Part shown: positions 6,498-13,347 of the stretch, in pieces
How the letters are laid out: each line of letters begins with the position of its first letter
How positions within the stretch are numbered: the stretch's first letter is position 1
Assembly (NCBI GenBank): GCA_039193385.1
Contig: JBCCWR010000061.1
Location: 1-13,485 of the forward strand
Length of the DNA: 13,485 nt
Direction of reading: 5' to 3'
DNA from: JBCCWR01 sp039193385
GTDB lineage: Bacteria; Verrucomicrobiota; Verrucomicrobiia; Methylacidiphilales; JBCCWR01
Notes under the pieces: model-generated
What the model was told of the DNA's origin: nothing
What the model saw: only the letters and a program-made list of their open reading frames with translations
Database searches by the model: none
Translations under genes and position numbers: made by a program

Positions 6498-8626
6498 ATG
6501 TGAGTGATACGGATTCCTTTTTGAATAAGTTGTGCAAGAGGGGCGATCTTTTATTCAGCATAGCGCTGTTGGCCGTGGTTTTCATTCTGGTGTTACCCAT
6601 GCCGGAATTTTTGATCGATGTGCTGCTGACGGTCAGTGTAAGCGCCAGTGTTCTGGTGATTATGACGGTGACTTATCTCAAAAAGCCTACCGAGTTTAGC
6701 GTTTTCCCCACCTTACTGCTATTTGTCACATTATTCCGGCTCGGCCTGAATGTAGCCACCACGCGCGCCATCTTGAGCGGTGGCGGAGCGGGTCAGCTCA
6801 TTGACGCTTTTGGCAAATTTGTTGTGGGCGGAAATATAATTGTTGGTCTCATTATTTTTATCATTTTGACTTTGATTAACTTCATCGTCATTACCAAAGG
6901 CGCAGGACGTGTGGCCGAAGTGGCGGCCAGGTTTGCCCTGGATGCTATGCCGGGTAAGCAGATGAGTATCGATGCAGATCTGAATGCGGGATTGATTTCC
7001 GAACAGGAGGCCAGGGATAAACGTAAGGAGCTGGAGAACGATTCCAGTTTCTTTGGCGCAATGGATGGTGCCAGTAAGTTTGTTCGTGGAGATGCGATCG
7101 CCGGCATCTTAATCACAGCGATTAATCTGGCTGGAGGCTTTGCTGTTGGTGTTTTACAGATGGGGCTTACGGCGGGTGAATCTGTACAGAAGTTTACCCT
7201 GCTTAGTGTGGGTGATGGTCTTGTCTCACAGATCCCTGCTCTTTTGATTTCAACTGCCGCGGGTATCTTGATAACGCGTTCCAGTTCCAATCTGGGTCTC
7301 GGCACAGACGTAGCCAAACAAATTTTCAGTAGCTCAAAGGCTGTAACGGCTACAGGTATTCTTTTGCTAGGCATGATGTTTATTCCTGGGTTTCCCGTAT
7401 TTGTCTTACTCGTTTTAGGAGTCGGGTTGGTTCTTTTCGGCCGCGCTTTGCCCAAACTTGCGTTTCAGGAGGATGAGGAAGATGGAGGTAATGCTAATGC
7501 CTCTGCACAAACTGATGGCAGAGCAAACGCACAGCAACAGGGACAGGACATTGTCAAAAAAGCCGAACCGCTTTCTTTAGAGTTAGGAATTGATTTACTG
7601 CCTTTGGTGCATGGCGATGTTAAAAATATTATCGAACGCATTGCCTCGCTGCGTCGTAGTTTATCTTATGATATGGGAATAACGATACCCGCCGTTGCCG
7701 TGCGTGACAATTCTGGTATCCCACCACATCAGTATCGGCTTATGTTGCGTGGTCATGAAATTGCCTGCTCAGAATGTTATGTAGGGCACTTGATGGCTAT
7801 GGGTCTGGGTTCGCTACAAAGACCTCTGCGTGGCAGGAAAACAGTCGAACCTGCTTTTGGTATGCCTGCTACCTGGATTCCCGAGAGTGAAAGACGGGAA
7901 GCGGAGCGTTTGGGCTATGCCATTGTCGATCCATTATCTGTTATGACCACGCACATCAGTGAGAGTCTCAAGCAAAATGCCCCAGAACTCTTAGGTCGTC
8001 AGGATGTACAAAATCTGTTCGACGAAATAAAAGACACCCATGCAGCCGTGCTCCAGGAAATGAATAATCTGCAACTGGGTCTCGGCACCGTGCACCGCGT
8101 TCTGCAAAACCTCTTACGTGAAAGTGTGTCCATCCGTGAGCTGCCCTTGCTTCTGGAAAAATTGTGTGATCAGATTCAAGTCACTAAAAATGTTGATGAA
8201 CTCAGTGAGTCCTGTCGCAAGATTCTAAGTTTTGAAATAGCCAGGCAATGTGACATTCATGAGAATAAACTCACCGCCATCACTTTTGACGGCGAGCTCG
8301 AACAACAACTTCTCAAAGCCGTGCGGCAGACAACCCATGAAATTTCCCTGGCCTTGGATCCTCATTTAGCCAGCCATGTTCATACGCACCTTAAAACGGC
8401 TGTCGAAGGGATGATTCGTCAAGGCTATCAACCGCTTCTCTTATGTTCGCCAACCATTCGTCTGGGTGTACGAAAGTTCTTCTCCGATACATTCCCCAGG
8501 CTGAAGGTTATCGCTTATAATGAAATATCTCCGGGCGTCGAACTAGAGCCTGCCTCAACCTTGCCTGCCCTGCCCGCACTGTCCTCTGTTGCCTCAGCAA
8601 CAGCCAACACCCCAGCCGCATCATAG
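6494..8626 (+). CDS. flhA: Flagellar export gate protein FlhA
   Basis: FlhA forms the nonameric export ring that receives substrates and couples export to the proton motive force. The 710-aa product has about eight membrane segments in residues 20-330 and a large cytoplasmic domain after an Ala/Gln/Asn-rich linker (about residues 331-355). The family signature 'FRLGLNVATTRAIL' is at residues 81-94, followed by the conserved cytoplasmic loop 'GRVAEVAARFALDAMPGKQM' (138-157), 'SIDADLNAG' and 'MDGASKFVRGDAIAG' (190-204). The C-terminal end is a short Ala/Pro/Ser tail. A GGAGG ribosome binding site lies in the end of flhB. It is the last flagellar gene in the window: the flhF/flhG genes that often follow are absent, and a terminator and CRISPR module come next. 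Confidence 0.97.
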   Translation: MNVSDTDSFLNKLCKRGDLLFSIALLAVVFILVLPMPEFLIDVLLTVSVSASVLVIMTVTYLKKPTEFSVFPTLLLFVTLFRLGLNVATTRAILSGGGAGQLIDAFGKFVVGGNIIVGLIIFIILTLINFIVITKGAGRVAEVAARFALDAMPGKQMSIDADLNAGLISEQEARDKRKELENDSSFFGAMDGASKFVRGDAIAGILITAINLAGGFAVGVLQMGLTAGESVQKFTLLSVGDGLVSQIPALLISTAAGILITRSSSNLGLGTDVAKQIFSSSKAVTATGILLLGMMFIPGFPVFVLLVLGVGLVLFGRALPKLAFQEDEEDGGNANASAQTDGRANAQQQGQDIVKKAEPLSLELGIDLLPLVHGDVKNIIERIASLRRSLSYDMGITIPAVAVRDNSGIPPHQYRLMLRGHEIACSECYVGHLMAMGLGSLQRPLRGRKTVEPAFGMPATWIPESERREAERLGYAIVDPLSVMTTHISESLKQNAPELLGRQDVQNLFDEIKDTHAAVLQEMNNLQLGLGTVHRVLQNLLRESVSIRELPLLLEKLCDQIQVTKNVDELSESCRKILSFEIARQCDIHENKLTAITFDGELEQQLLKAVRQTTHEISLALDPHLASHVHTHLKTAVEGMIRQGYQPLLLCSPTIRLGVRKFFSDTFPRLKVIAYNEISPGVELEPASTLPALPALSSVASATANTPAAS

Positions 8627-8634
8627 TGGTTTCT

Positions 8635-8648
8635 GTAAACTTGTTTAC
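8635..8648. repeat. Short palindrome after flhA
   Basis: A perfect 6-bp inverted repeat with a 2-bp centre (GTAAAC TT GTTTAC) lies 9 bp after the flhA stop. No T run follows, so it is not an intrinsic terminator by itself. It could be a protein-binding site or chance; nothing in the sequence decides this. Confidence 0.35.
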
Positions 8649-8684
8649 TGGCACAGTCTTTTGTTGGCTATATGGCTATACAAT

Positions 8685-8716
8685 AAAAAACAGCCAAGTT
8701 GTGACTTGGCTGTTTT
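8685..8716. terminator. Bidirectional intrinsic terminator between flhA and the CRISPR locus
   Basis: A perfect 13-bp stem (8687-8699 pairing with 8704-8716) encloses a 4-base loop. Its core is CAGCCAAGT/ACTTGGCTG, with A runs on the left and T runs on the right. On the minus strand the stem ends in six T residues (8690 to 8685), making a strong rho-independent terminator for the tracrRNA. On the plus strand it ends in TTTT and can also stop transcription coming from flhA. It therefore separates the flagellar operon from the CRISPR locus in both directions. Confidence 0.9.
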
Positions 8717-8795
8717 AAGTAAGACCTTTATCCAGGTGTATCAAAAGATAGTGAGCCTGGTTGTCGTTATCTAACTTTGTCTTGATTTCACATAT
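8685..8795 (-). ncRNA. Candidate tracrRNA of the type II-C CRISPR system
   Basis: tracrRNA pairs with the repeat part of the precursor crRNA, allowing RNase III processing and Cas9 loading. Read on the minus strand, this stretch starts with the anti-repeat TGTGAAATCAAGACAAAG (8792 to 8775), which matches the plus-strand CRISPR repeat segment at 13365-13382 in 17 of 18 positions. The next base adds a G-U pair with the first base of the repeat. Then come a short single-stranded part, a hairpin with CCAGG/CCTGG outer stem and TATC/GATA inner stem (8732-8760), and the 13-bp terminator hairpin with a U run. The predicted length is about 110 nt. The minus strand is favoured because the pairing then uses the 5' half of the crRNA repeat, as in known systems, and because promoter and terminator face the right way. 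The 5' end is inferred from the promoter only. Confidence 0.85.
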
Positions 8796-8799
8796 AAAA

Positions 8800-8826
8800 G
8801 CTATACCCAGCATTATGTTTGGTCAA
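8800..8826 (-). promoter_or_regulatory. Candidate tracrRNA promoter
   Basis: On the minus strand, TTGACC (8826 to 8821) resembles a -35 box and TATAGC (8805 to 8800) a -10 box. The spacing of 15 bp is slightly short of the optimum. A start about 7 bases downstream falls near 8793, exactly at the beginning of the anti-repeat, which supports the assignment. The -10 match is only partial. Confidence 0.5.
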
Positions 8827-8830
8827 TGCT
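8809..8830. repeat. Inverted repeat overlapping the tracrRNA promoter
   Basis: AGCATT (8809-8814) and AATGCT (8825-8830) form a 6-bp inverted repeat with a 10-bp centre. It covers the candidate -35 box of the tracrRNA promoter and lies about 105 bp before cas9, so it is placed where an operator could act. No regulator is known from the window, and chance is possible. Confidence 0.3.
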
Positions 8831-8839
8831 TCAAGCTGA

Positions 8840-8890
8840 AAATATGTTATTAAGTGATAAATATGATAATTATATTCGGCTTTACGCATT
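8840..8890 (+). promoter_or_regulatory. AT-rich region, possible cas9 promoter
   Basis: This very AT-rich stretch lies between the tracrRNA promoter and cas9. It contains -10-like sequences GATAAT (8865-8870) and TATATT (8871-8876) on the plus strand, but no convincing -35 box at 16-18 bp. Since a terminator closes the flagellar operon upstream, cas9 needs its own promoter, and this is the most likely place. The exact site cannot be fixed by eye. Confidence 0.3.
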
Positions 8891-8934
8891 CATTACTTTG
8901 AAGTCTTCTTTTCTGGTTTAACCTCTTTGTTATC

Positions 8935-11900
8935 ATGAAGATTGTCTATGATCTATCCTTTGATGTTGGCCATAGTTCCATTGGCTGGGCGGTATTTGCT
9001 GATGCAAAAGGGACACATCAATATGAGTTGTTGGGTACAGGCTCGGTGCTTTTTCCAGCGGATGACTGTTTGGCAAGAAAGCGTCGAGCTTTCCGCAGGC
9101 AGAGAAGAAACATCCGAGCTACCCGCCACCGCATACAGAAGCTGGGCAGATACCTCACGGAGCTAGGCATTATTTCTGAGGAAGAGATGGGTGGTCACGG
9201 TAGTTCGTGGCCCTGGTTGCTGGCGGCACAGGTTCTCGTCGGGGGAAAAGTCCTGAGCGGTAAAGAACTGTGGTATGTGCTGCGATGGTATGCGCACAAC
9301 CGTGGGTACGATGGTAATAGAAGGTGGAGTTCCGGGGTTGAAGAAAATAATAAGGAGGATACGGACAAGGTTAAAGCTGCCCACCAGTTGATGGAAAAAC
9401 ATCAAACACAGACCATGGCGGAAACGGTATGCGCTTTTCTGGGGGTGGATCCAAAGTCTGACGATCCGGATCAGAAAAAATCTTCCACACAGTATTTTAA
9501 GGGAGAGAACGTCGCCTTTGACCGACAGATTGTTATAAGTGAGGTGAGGCGCATTCTAGAGCACCATCTTGGCAAAATAGAAAAACTCACCGAGCAATCT
9601 GTGGAGGTGTTAGCGGGAGAAGCGGATGATGCCTGCCACGAAATGTTGAGGTCACAGTACAAACTGCCCAAACGCTATAGAGGCAGTTTGCTATTTGGGC
9701 AGCTTGTTCCGCGTTTTGATAACCGCATCATTGCCTCCTGTCCTGTGACGTATGAGAGAGTGTACAACGAAGTTTGGCAAGCGACGCAAGATGAGCAGAA
9801 GGCTATGCATGAAGCTCTCAAGCAGTCAAAAGTGCCCACTAAAAAATGCGAAGAATTTCTCGTATTCAGATGGGTCATGCAGATGGTTAACATCATGGTG
9901 CAAATGGCACCAGACCAGCCTGCTCAAAGATTGACTGCACAACAGTGCCAGGAACTGCACCAACTTATGTTAGACAAGGGTAAGCTAAGCAAAAGAGAGT
10001 TGAAGCAGGCGGTTCGTTCCATGACAGGCTGTGTAAAAGATAATCTGGACGCCATGTTCATGCATCCGGATATGGATAAGGCTCTCACGCTTCGCCCGAA
10101 AGATTTACCCGGTGGTCGGGCCTCCTACACGCGCAAGGTCATGCAAAAAGTCGCTGAGGAAGTCTTGGCCGGGCAGCACCCTAGCGAAGAAGGCGGTATT
10201 TTGTACTGCTGCAACGAACTGCGCGAAGCCCAGCTGCAAAAAAGAATAGAGCAGGAAAGTAATAACCACCTGGTACGGCACCGCATGCTCATTCTCAAAC
10301 GACTTTTTGAGGATATTGTGCAGGCGTATGCGGAGAATGATGTGTTGCTCGTGCGCAAGGTTACTATTGAGGTCAATCGTGATCTTCAGACATCTTCTGG
10401 TATGACCAACAAGGAAAAGGAGCAGGAGATTGGTTTGAGACTCAAGAGTCATAAGGACGCCGTGAAAAAACTGCAGAAAGATCTGGCGGGACAGAACATT
10501 CCTATTACGGCAAGTCTGATTCGTAAAGCGCGCATAGCAGAGGATTTAGGTTGGAAATGTCCATTTACAGACAAGACCTTTGATGCTGTACAACTGGCTG
10601 ATCCCGCGCAGATGGAGCGCGAACATATTATTCCCCGCTCTCTCAGGCCATCCGATTCTCTGGATTCTCTGGTCATGACCTTTGCCTGGGTAAATAAGCT
10701 CAAGGGACAGAGAACGGCCAGGCAATTCATTGAAGATATGAAAGATGATGACCGCTTTCTCTCGCCCAAGAAATATGAGGCATTTGTCAACAAACTGGAT
10801 GCCCAAAAAGGTCATGATGATGACCGACGACGCAAAAGACGGCGCAAGGAATTACTGCTCATGAAGGATTATGTAGAAAAGCAGTTTACCTCGCGTGATC
10901 TGACCATTACCTCAAACGTGGTTCGTCTGGCGCGCAAGGAAATAGCCAGGCATTGCTCTCAGGTATGCATAAGATTAAAGCTGAAAAAGACGGAAGAAAA
11001 ACAGGGGCCACACTTTGTTTCTCTGCCTGGCTCCGTTACGGGTGCCGTTCGCAACGCCTGGAAAGCGACGGGCACCCTGGCACAAGCCAACCCTGATGTT
11101 TTGGATGCACAAGGCCAGGTCAAAACAAAAACAGAGATTCGCAGCATTACGCATTTACATCATGCGCTGGATGCCTGTGTCCTGGGCCTGGCCTCTCGCT
11201 ATATCCCCAACAACGGACGTATTTGGGAGCTGTTGATCAAGAGGAATCTAGCCCGACATGAGCAAGAAGAACTGCTTCAGTTAGAAATGTTTAAACGAGA
11301 TGCTTCAGGCAGAGTCCGCTTACAGGAAATCAGTAAAGCGTGGAAAGAGCAACTAGCCCGACGTCTCAGTGAAAGGCGTGTCGTGTATCACATACCGGCA
11401 GAAATGGAAGGGTTGCCACTGGAGGAAAATACCCGAGGCATTTTGAAAATAGAAGTGCCCAGCCAACCTCACATTCAAACTCAGTCACAAAAGAAAAAAA
11501 CCAAGTCCAAGATGAGTTGCGAAACTCTGTGGAGTCGAGAGTCAGGAGAACCTTTACCTAAGCTGCAAGACATTCATCCCCGAGCCATGGCGGTTTTGCA
11601 GCAGCGCAAACGCGATGCCAAAACGCTGCGTTACGAGACCAACGTCACACGGGAAAAAGTTTCCAAGATCATAGGGCTGGCGGAAGGAAAGTTGCGGGAA
11701 CTCAAGGGTGCCCGGGTGCTCACAGAAAACTACGGGGTTGCCGTATGGCAGGAAACACCAGACGCGTGGCATATTAAAATGCTGCCCTGGCATAAAGTCT
11801 GGCACCAAATCGAAGAGATAAGACAAAGCAACGGAAAGCAGAAGCCACTGATCCTCAGAAATGGCATGATCATCAAAGTGCCTCAAGGTAGCCGTCAGGG

Positions 11901-12075
11901 CGTATGGCGCATTATCTCAGTCAAGGAAACAGAAGCCTATGGTCTGGCTTTAGACTTAGCTTTGCCGGATGGCATGAAGCGCGTCAAAGGCAATGCCCCT
12001 ATTCAGAAACTGCTTCAGGACGGTATGACCGTGATAGAAAAAACGTTGATTGGAGAAGCCTTGAACGCCGACTGA
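8935..12075 (+). CDS. cas9: CRISPR-associated endonuclease Cas9, type II-C
   Basis: Cas9 is the RNA-guided nuclease that cuts both strands of invading DNA, using crRNA paired with tracrRNA. The 1046-aa size fits subtype II-C. Domains in order: RuvC-I 'FDVGHSSIGWAV' with catalytic D10; arginine-rich bridge helix about residues 46-70 ('ARKRRAFRRQRRNIRATRHR'); recognition lobe about 75-460; RuvC-II 'VTIEVNRDL' with E479; HNH with 'EHIIPRS' (H564) and 'WVNKLKGQRT' (N587, 23 residues after the His, the same spacing as in Streptococcus and Neisseria Cas9); RuvC-III 'HHALDACVLGLA' with H743 and D746; then wedge and PAM-interacting domains to the C-terminus, preceded by a lysine-rich stretch near 850. 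All expected catalytic residues are present. The ATG at 8935 gives the normal distance to D10, but no Shine-Dalgarno sequence is visible. It is followed by cas1 after 19 bp. Confidence 0.97.
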   Translation: MKIVYDLSFDVGHSSIGWAVFADAKGTHQYELLGTGSVLFPADDCLARKRRAFRRQRRNIRATRHRIQKLGRYLTELGIISEEEMGGHGSSWPWLLAAQVLVGGKVLSGKELWYVLRWYAHNRGYDGNRRWSSGVEENNKEDTDKVKAAHQLMEKHQTQTMAETVCAFLGVDPKSDDPDQKKSSTQYFKGENVAFDRQIVISEVRRILEHHLGKIEKLTEQSVEVLAGEADDACHEMLRSQYKLPKRYRGSLLFGQLVPRFDNRIIASCPVTYERVYNEVWQATQDEQKAMHEALKQSKVPTKKCEEFLVFRWVMQMVNIMVQMAPDQPAQRLTAQQCQELHQLMLDKGKLSKRELKQAVRSMTGCVKDNLDAMFMHPDMDKALTLRPKDLPGGRASYTRKVMQKVAEEVLAGQHPSEEGGILYCCNELREAQLQKRIEQESNNHLVRHRMLILKRLFEDIVQAYAENDVLLVRKVTIEVNRDLQTSSGMTNKEKEQEIGLRLKSHKDAVKKLQKDLAGQNIPITASLIRKARIAEDLGWKCPFTDKTFDAVQLADPAQMEREHIIPRSLRPSDSLDSLVMTFAWVNKLKGQRTARQFIEDMKDDDRFLSPKKYEAFVNKLDAQKGHDDDRRRKRRRKELLLMKDYVEKQFTSRDLTITSNVVRLARKEIARHCSQVCIRLKLKKTEEKQGPHFVSLPGSVTGAVRNAWKATGTLAQANPDVLDAQGQVKTKTEIRSITHLHHALDACVLGLASRYIPNNGRIWELLIKRNLARHEQEELLQLEMFKRDASGRVRLQEISKAWKEQLARRLSERRVVYHIPAEMEGLPLEENTRGILKIEVPSQPHIQTQSQKKKTKSKMSCETLWSRESGEPLPKLQDIHPRAMAVLQQRKRDAKTLRYETNVTREKVSKIIGLAEGKLRELKGARVLTENYGVAVWQETPDAWHIKMLPWHKVWHQIEEIRQSNGKQKPLILRNGMIIKVPQGSRQGVWRIISVKETEAYGLALDLALPDGMKRVKGNAPIQKLLQDGMTVIEKTLIGEALNAD

Positions 12076-12094
12076 AACTCAACCTGAAGATCTT

Positions 12095-13015
12095 ATGTCT
12101 TACCATATTGTCAGCATAGATTCCCCACAATGTTCTCTCTCATGCCGCAATGGTCAGTTGACCTGTAAGACTGAAGAGGGCCAAAAATCGCTGCCGCTGG
12201 AAGACGTGGCATCCATCATCATCACCAGCTTCTCCGCTAACATTCACAGTCACTTATTGCTGGAAGCGGCAAAGTCGGGCGTATCTCTGATTCTTTGTGA
12301 GACCTTTAAACCGGTCAGTCTTGTTTTGCCTGCGAACCGCTCCACAGACACTCTGCTGACTCGGGCCGTTATCAGTATTCCTCAAAAACTAAAGGATAAA
12401 TTCTGGACGTTGACGGTGGATGCAAAATGTCAAAATCAGTTTATGCTGGCAGCTTATCTTGCTCCACACGATGAGCGGTTGCCTCTGCTGAAGTCCATAG
12501 CGTTCGGAAGAAAAAGGCATAAGGAAGCGCATGCGGCCAAACTGTTCTGGCAGATTTACGGAGCTGTTCTGGGAGAAGAGGAATTTACAAGAGGAAGAAA
12601 AATGGGAGGTATGAATAATCTTCTCAATTATGGCTACGCAGTCTTACTCAGCACAGTGCTGCAAAAATTATTTGGCGTCGGGCTGGACCCCACCTTTGGT
12701 ATTTCCCACGTGGTCAGGGAGCGCAGTGCACCCCTGGCTTATGATTTAATGGAGCCCTTTAGACCCTGCGTGGACTGGCGTATTGTTCAATGGCTGAAAC
12801 AGAAAAAATTTTCTGAAGATGCTTTTGAAGTATCTCCAGAATTTCGCAAATGGGTGACATCCTTCCCCATAGTGAAAGTTGATTATATGAATTTTAACCT
12901 GGAAATACGGGGGTGTATCGAAGGCGTGGTCAGAAGTTTTCGTAGGGCAGTGCTGGAGAAACAGTTTCGTTTTTATAAACCATGGATACCAAAAAATTCA
13001 AAATGGGCTGGTTAA
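12095..13015 (+). CDS. cas1: CRISPR adaptation integrase Cas1 (type II)
   Basis: Cas1 with Cas2 inserts new spacers into the array. The 306-aa protein has the N-terminal beta-domain ('VSIDSPQCSLSCRNGQLTCK' and 'LPLEDVASIIITSFSANIHS') and the helical catalytic domain. Its metal-binding residues can be placed as E144 ('KRHKEAHAAKLFW'), H205 ('FGISHVVRERSAPLAYDL') and E220 ('YDLMEPFRP'), at positions close to those in other type II Cas1. 'NNLLNYGYAVLLSTV' is another family pattern. It starts 19 bp after cas9 with a weak GAAGA ribosome binding sequence. Its 3' end overlaps cas2 by 34 bp, so the two are probably translated together. The protein appears intact and active. Confidence 0.96.
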   Translation: MSYHIVSIDSPQCSLSCRNGQLTCKTEEGQKSLPLEDVASIIITSFSANIHSHLLLEAAKSGVSLILCETFKPVSLVLPANRSTDTLLTRAVISIPQKLKDKFWTLTVDAKCQNQFMLAAYLAPHDERLPLLKSIAFGRKRHKEAHAAKLFWQIYGAVLGEEEFTRGRKMGGMNNLLNYGYAVLLSTVLQKLFGVGLDPTFGISHVVRERSAPLAYDLMEPFRPCVDWRIVQWLKQKKFSEDAFEVSPEFRKWVTSFPIVKVDYMNFNLEIRGCIEGVVRSFRRAVLEKQFRFYKPWIPKNSKWAG

Positions 13016-13317
13016 TGGTAGCTTTTGATTTACCAGTCAAGACACCTGAGCAAAGGAAAGTTGCTACAGCCTTCAGGGAATTTCTGCTCGATGATGGGTA
13101 CCAAATGATGCAGTTCAGTGTTTATATTCGCCCCTGTGTCACTTTTGCCAGACAGGAAACCCATGTGAAAAGACTCAAGGCGCACCTTCCCTCAGAAGGC
13201 AGTGTCAGGCTCCTTTTTATAACGCGTGCACAGTGGGAGCGAAGCTTGGTCATTCATGGCTCCCCTGCTCGCAAAGAACCTCCAGAACCACTGCCGGAGC
13301 AGATCCAGCTATGGTAA
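12982..13317 (+). CDS. cas2: CRISPR adaptation protein Cas2 (type II)
   Basis: Cas2 is the structural partner of Cas1 in the spacer-integration complex. The 111-aa protein has the ferredoxin-like family pattern 'GWLMVAFDLPVKTPEQRKVA' with conserved D16, then 'FREFLLDDGYQMMQFSVYIR' and 'HVKRLKAHLPSEGSVRLLFI', as in type II Cas2. The ATG at 12982 lies within the end of cas1; in-frame ATGs at 13003 and 13015 (residues 8 and 12) would also keep most of the fold, so the start is uncertain and the 34-bp overlap may be shorter. No good ribosome binding site is seen for any of them. It is the last cas gene; no csn2 or cas4 follows, only a hairpin and the array. Confidence 0.93.
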   Translation: MDTKKFKMGWLMVAFDLPVKTPEQRKVATAFREFLLDDGYQMMQFSVYIRPCVTFARQETHVKRLKAHLPSEGSVRLLFITRAQWERSLVIHGSPARKEPPEPLPEQIQLW

Positions 13318-13336
13318 TCCCTGGTTATCAGGGATT
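13316..13336. terminator. Hairpin after cas2, possible weak terminator
   Basis: A perfect 8-bp stem, AATCCCTG (13316-13323) with CAGGGATT (13329-13336), encloses a 5-base loop and overlaps the cas2 stop codon. Only one further T follows on the plus strand and no T run on the minus strand, so it is at best a weak intrinsic terminator. It lies where cas transcription (plus) and array transcription (predicted minus) would meet. Confidence 0.5.
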
Positions 13337-13347
13337 TACCTATAGCC

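Noticed and set aside
6793..7455. 220-codon open frame on the minus strand inside flhA
   Set aside because: It lies opposite a conserved part of flhA and its product is a Pro/Lys/Ile/Thr-rich mirror of the membrane-protein code with no recognisable domain.
8586..8603. 7-bp hairpin CTGTTGC/GCAACAG as the flhA terminator
   Set aside because: It lies inside the flhA coding end and has no T run; the 13-bp hairpin at 8687-8716 is a much better candidate.
8666..8681. Tandem 8-bp direct repeat (GGCTATAT, GGCTATAC) as a target-site duplication or operator
   Set aside because: It is short, adjacent and imperfect, and no mobile element lies between the copies; chance is enough to explain it.
8589..8774. 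Small plus-strand frame crossing from the flhA end over the terminator and into the tracrRNA
   Set aside because: Its start is inside flhA in another frame, it runs through the strong hairpin, and it has no ribosome binding site or known motif.
8775..8792. tracrRNA on the plus strand
   Set aside because: The anti-repeat would then pair only with the 3' half of the repeat, which is removed in processing in known type II systems, and promoter and U-run terminator would both face the wrong way. The one mismatched base would be a G-U wobble in this orientation, but that alone does not outweigh the rest.
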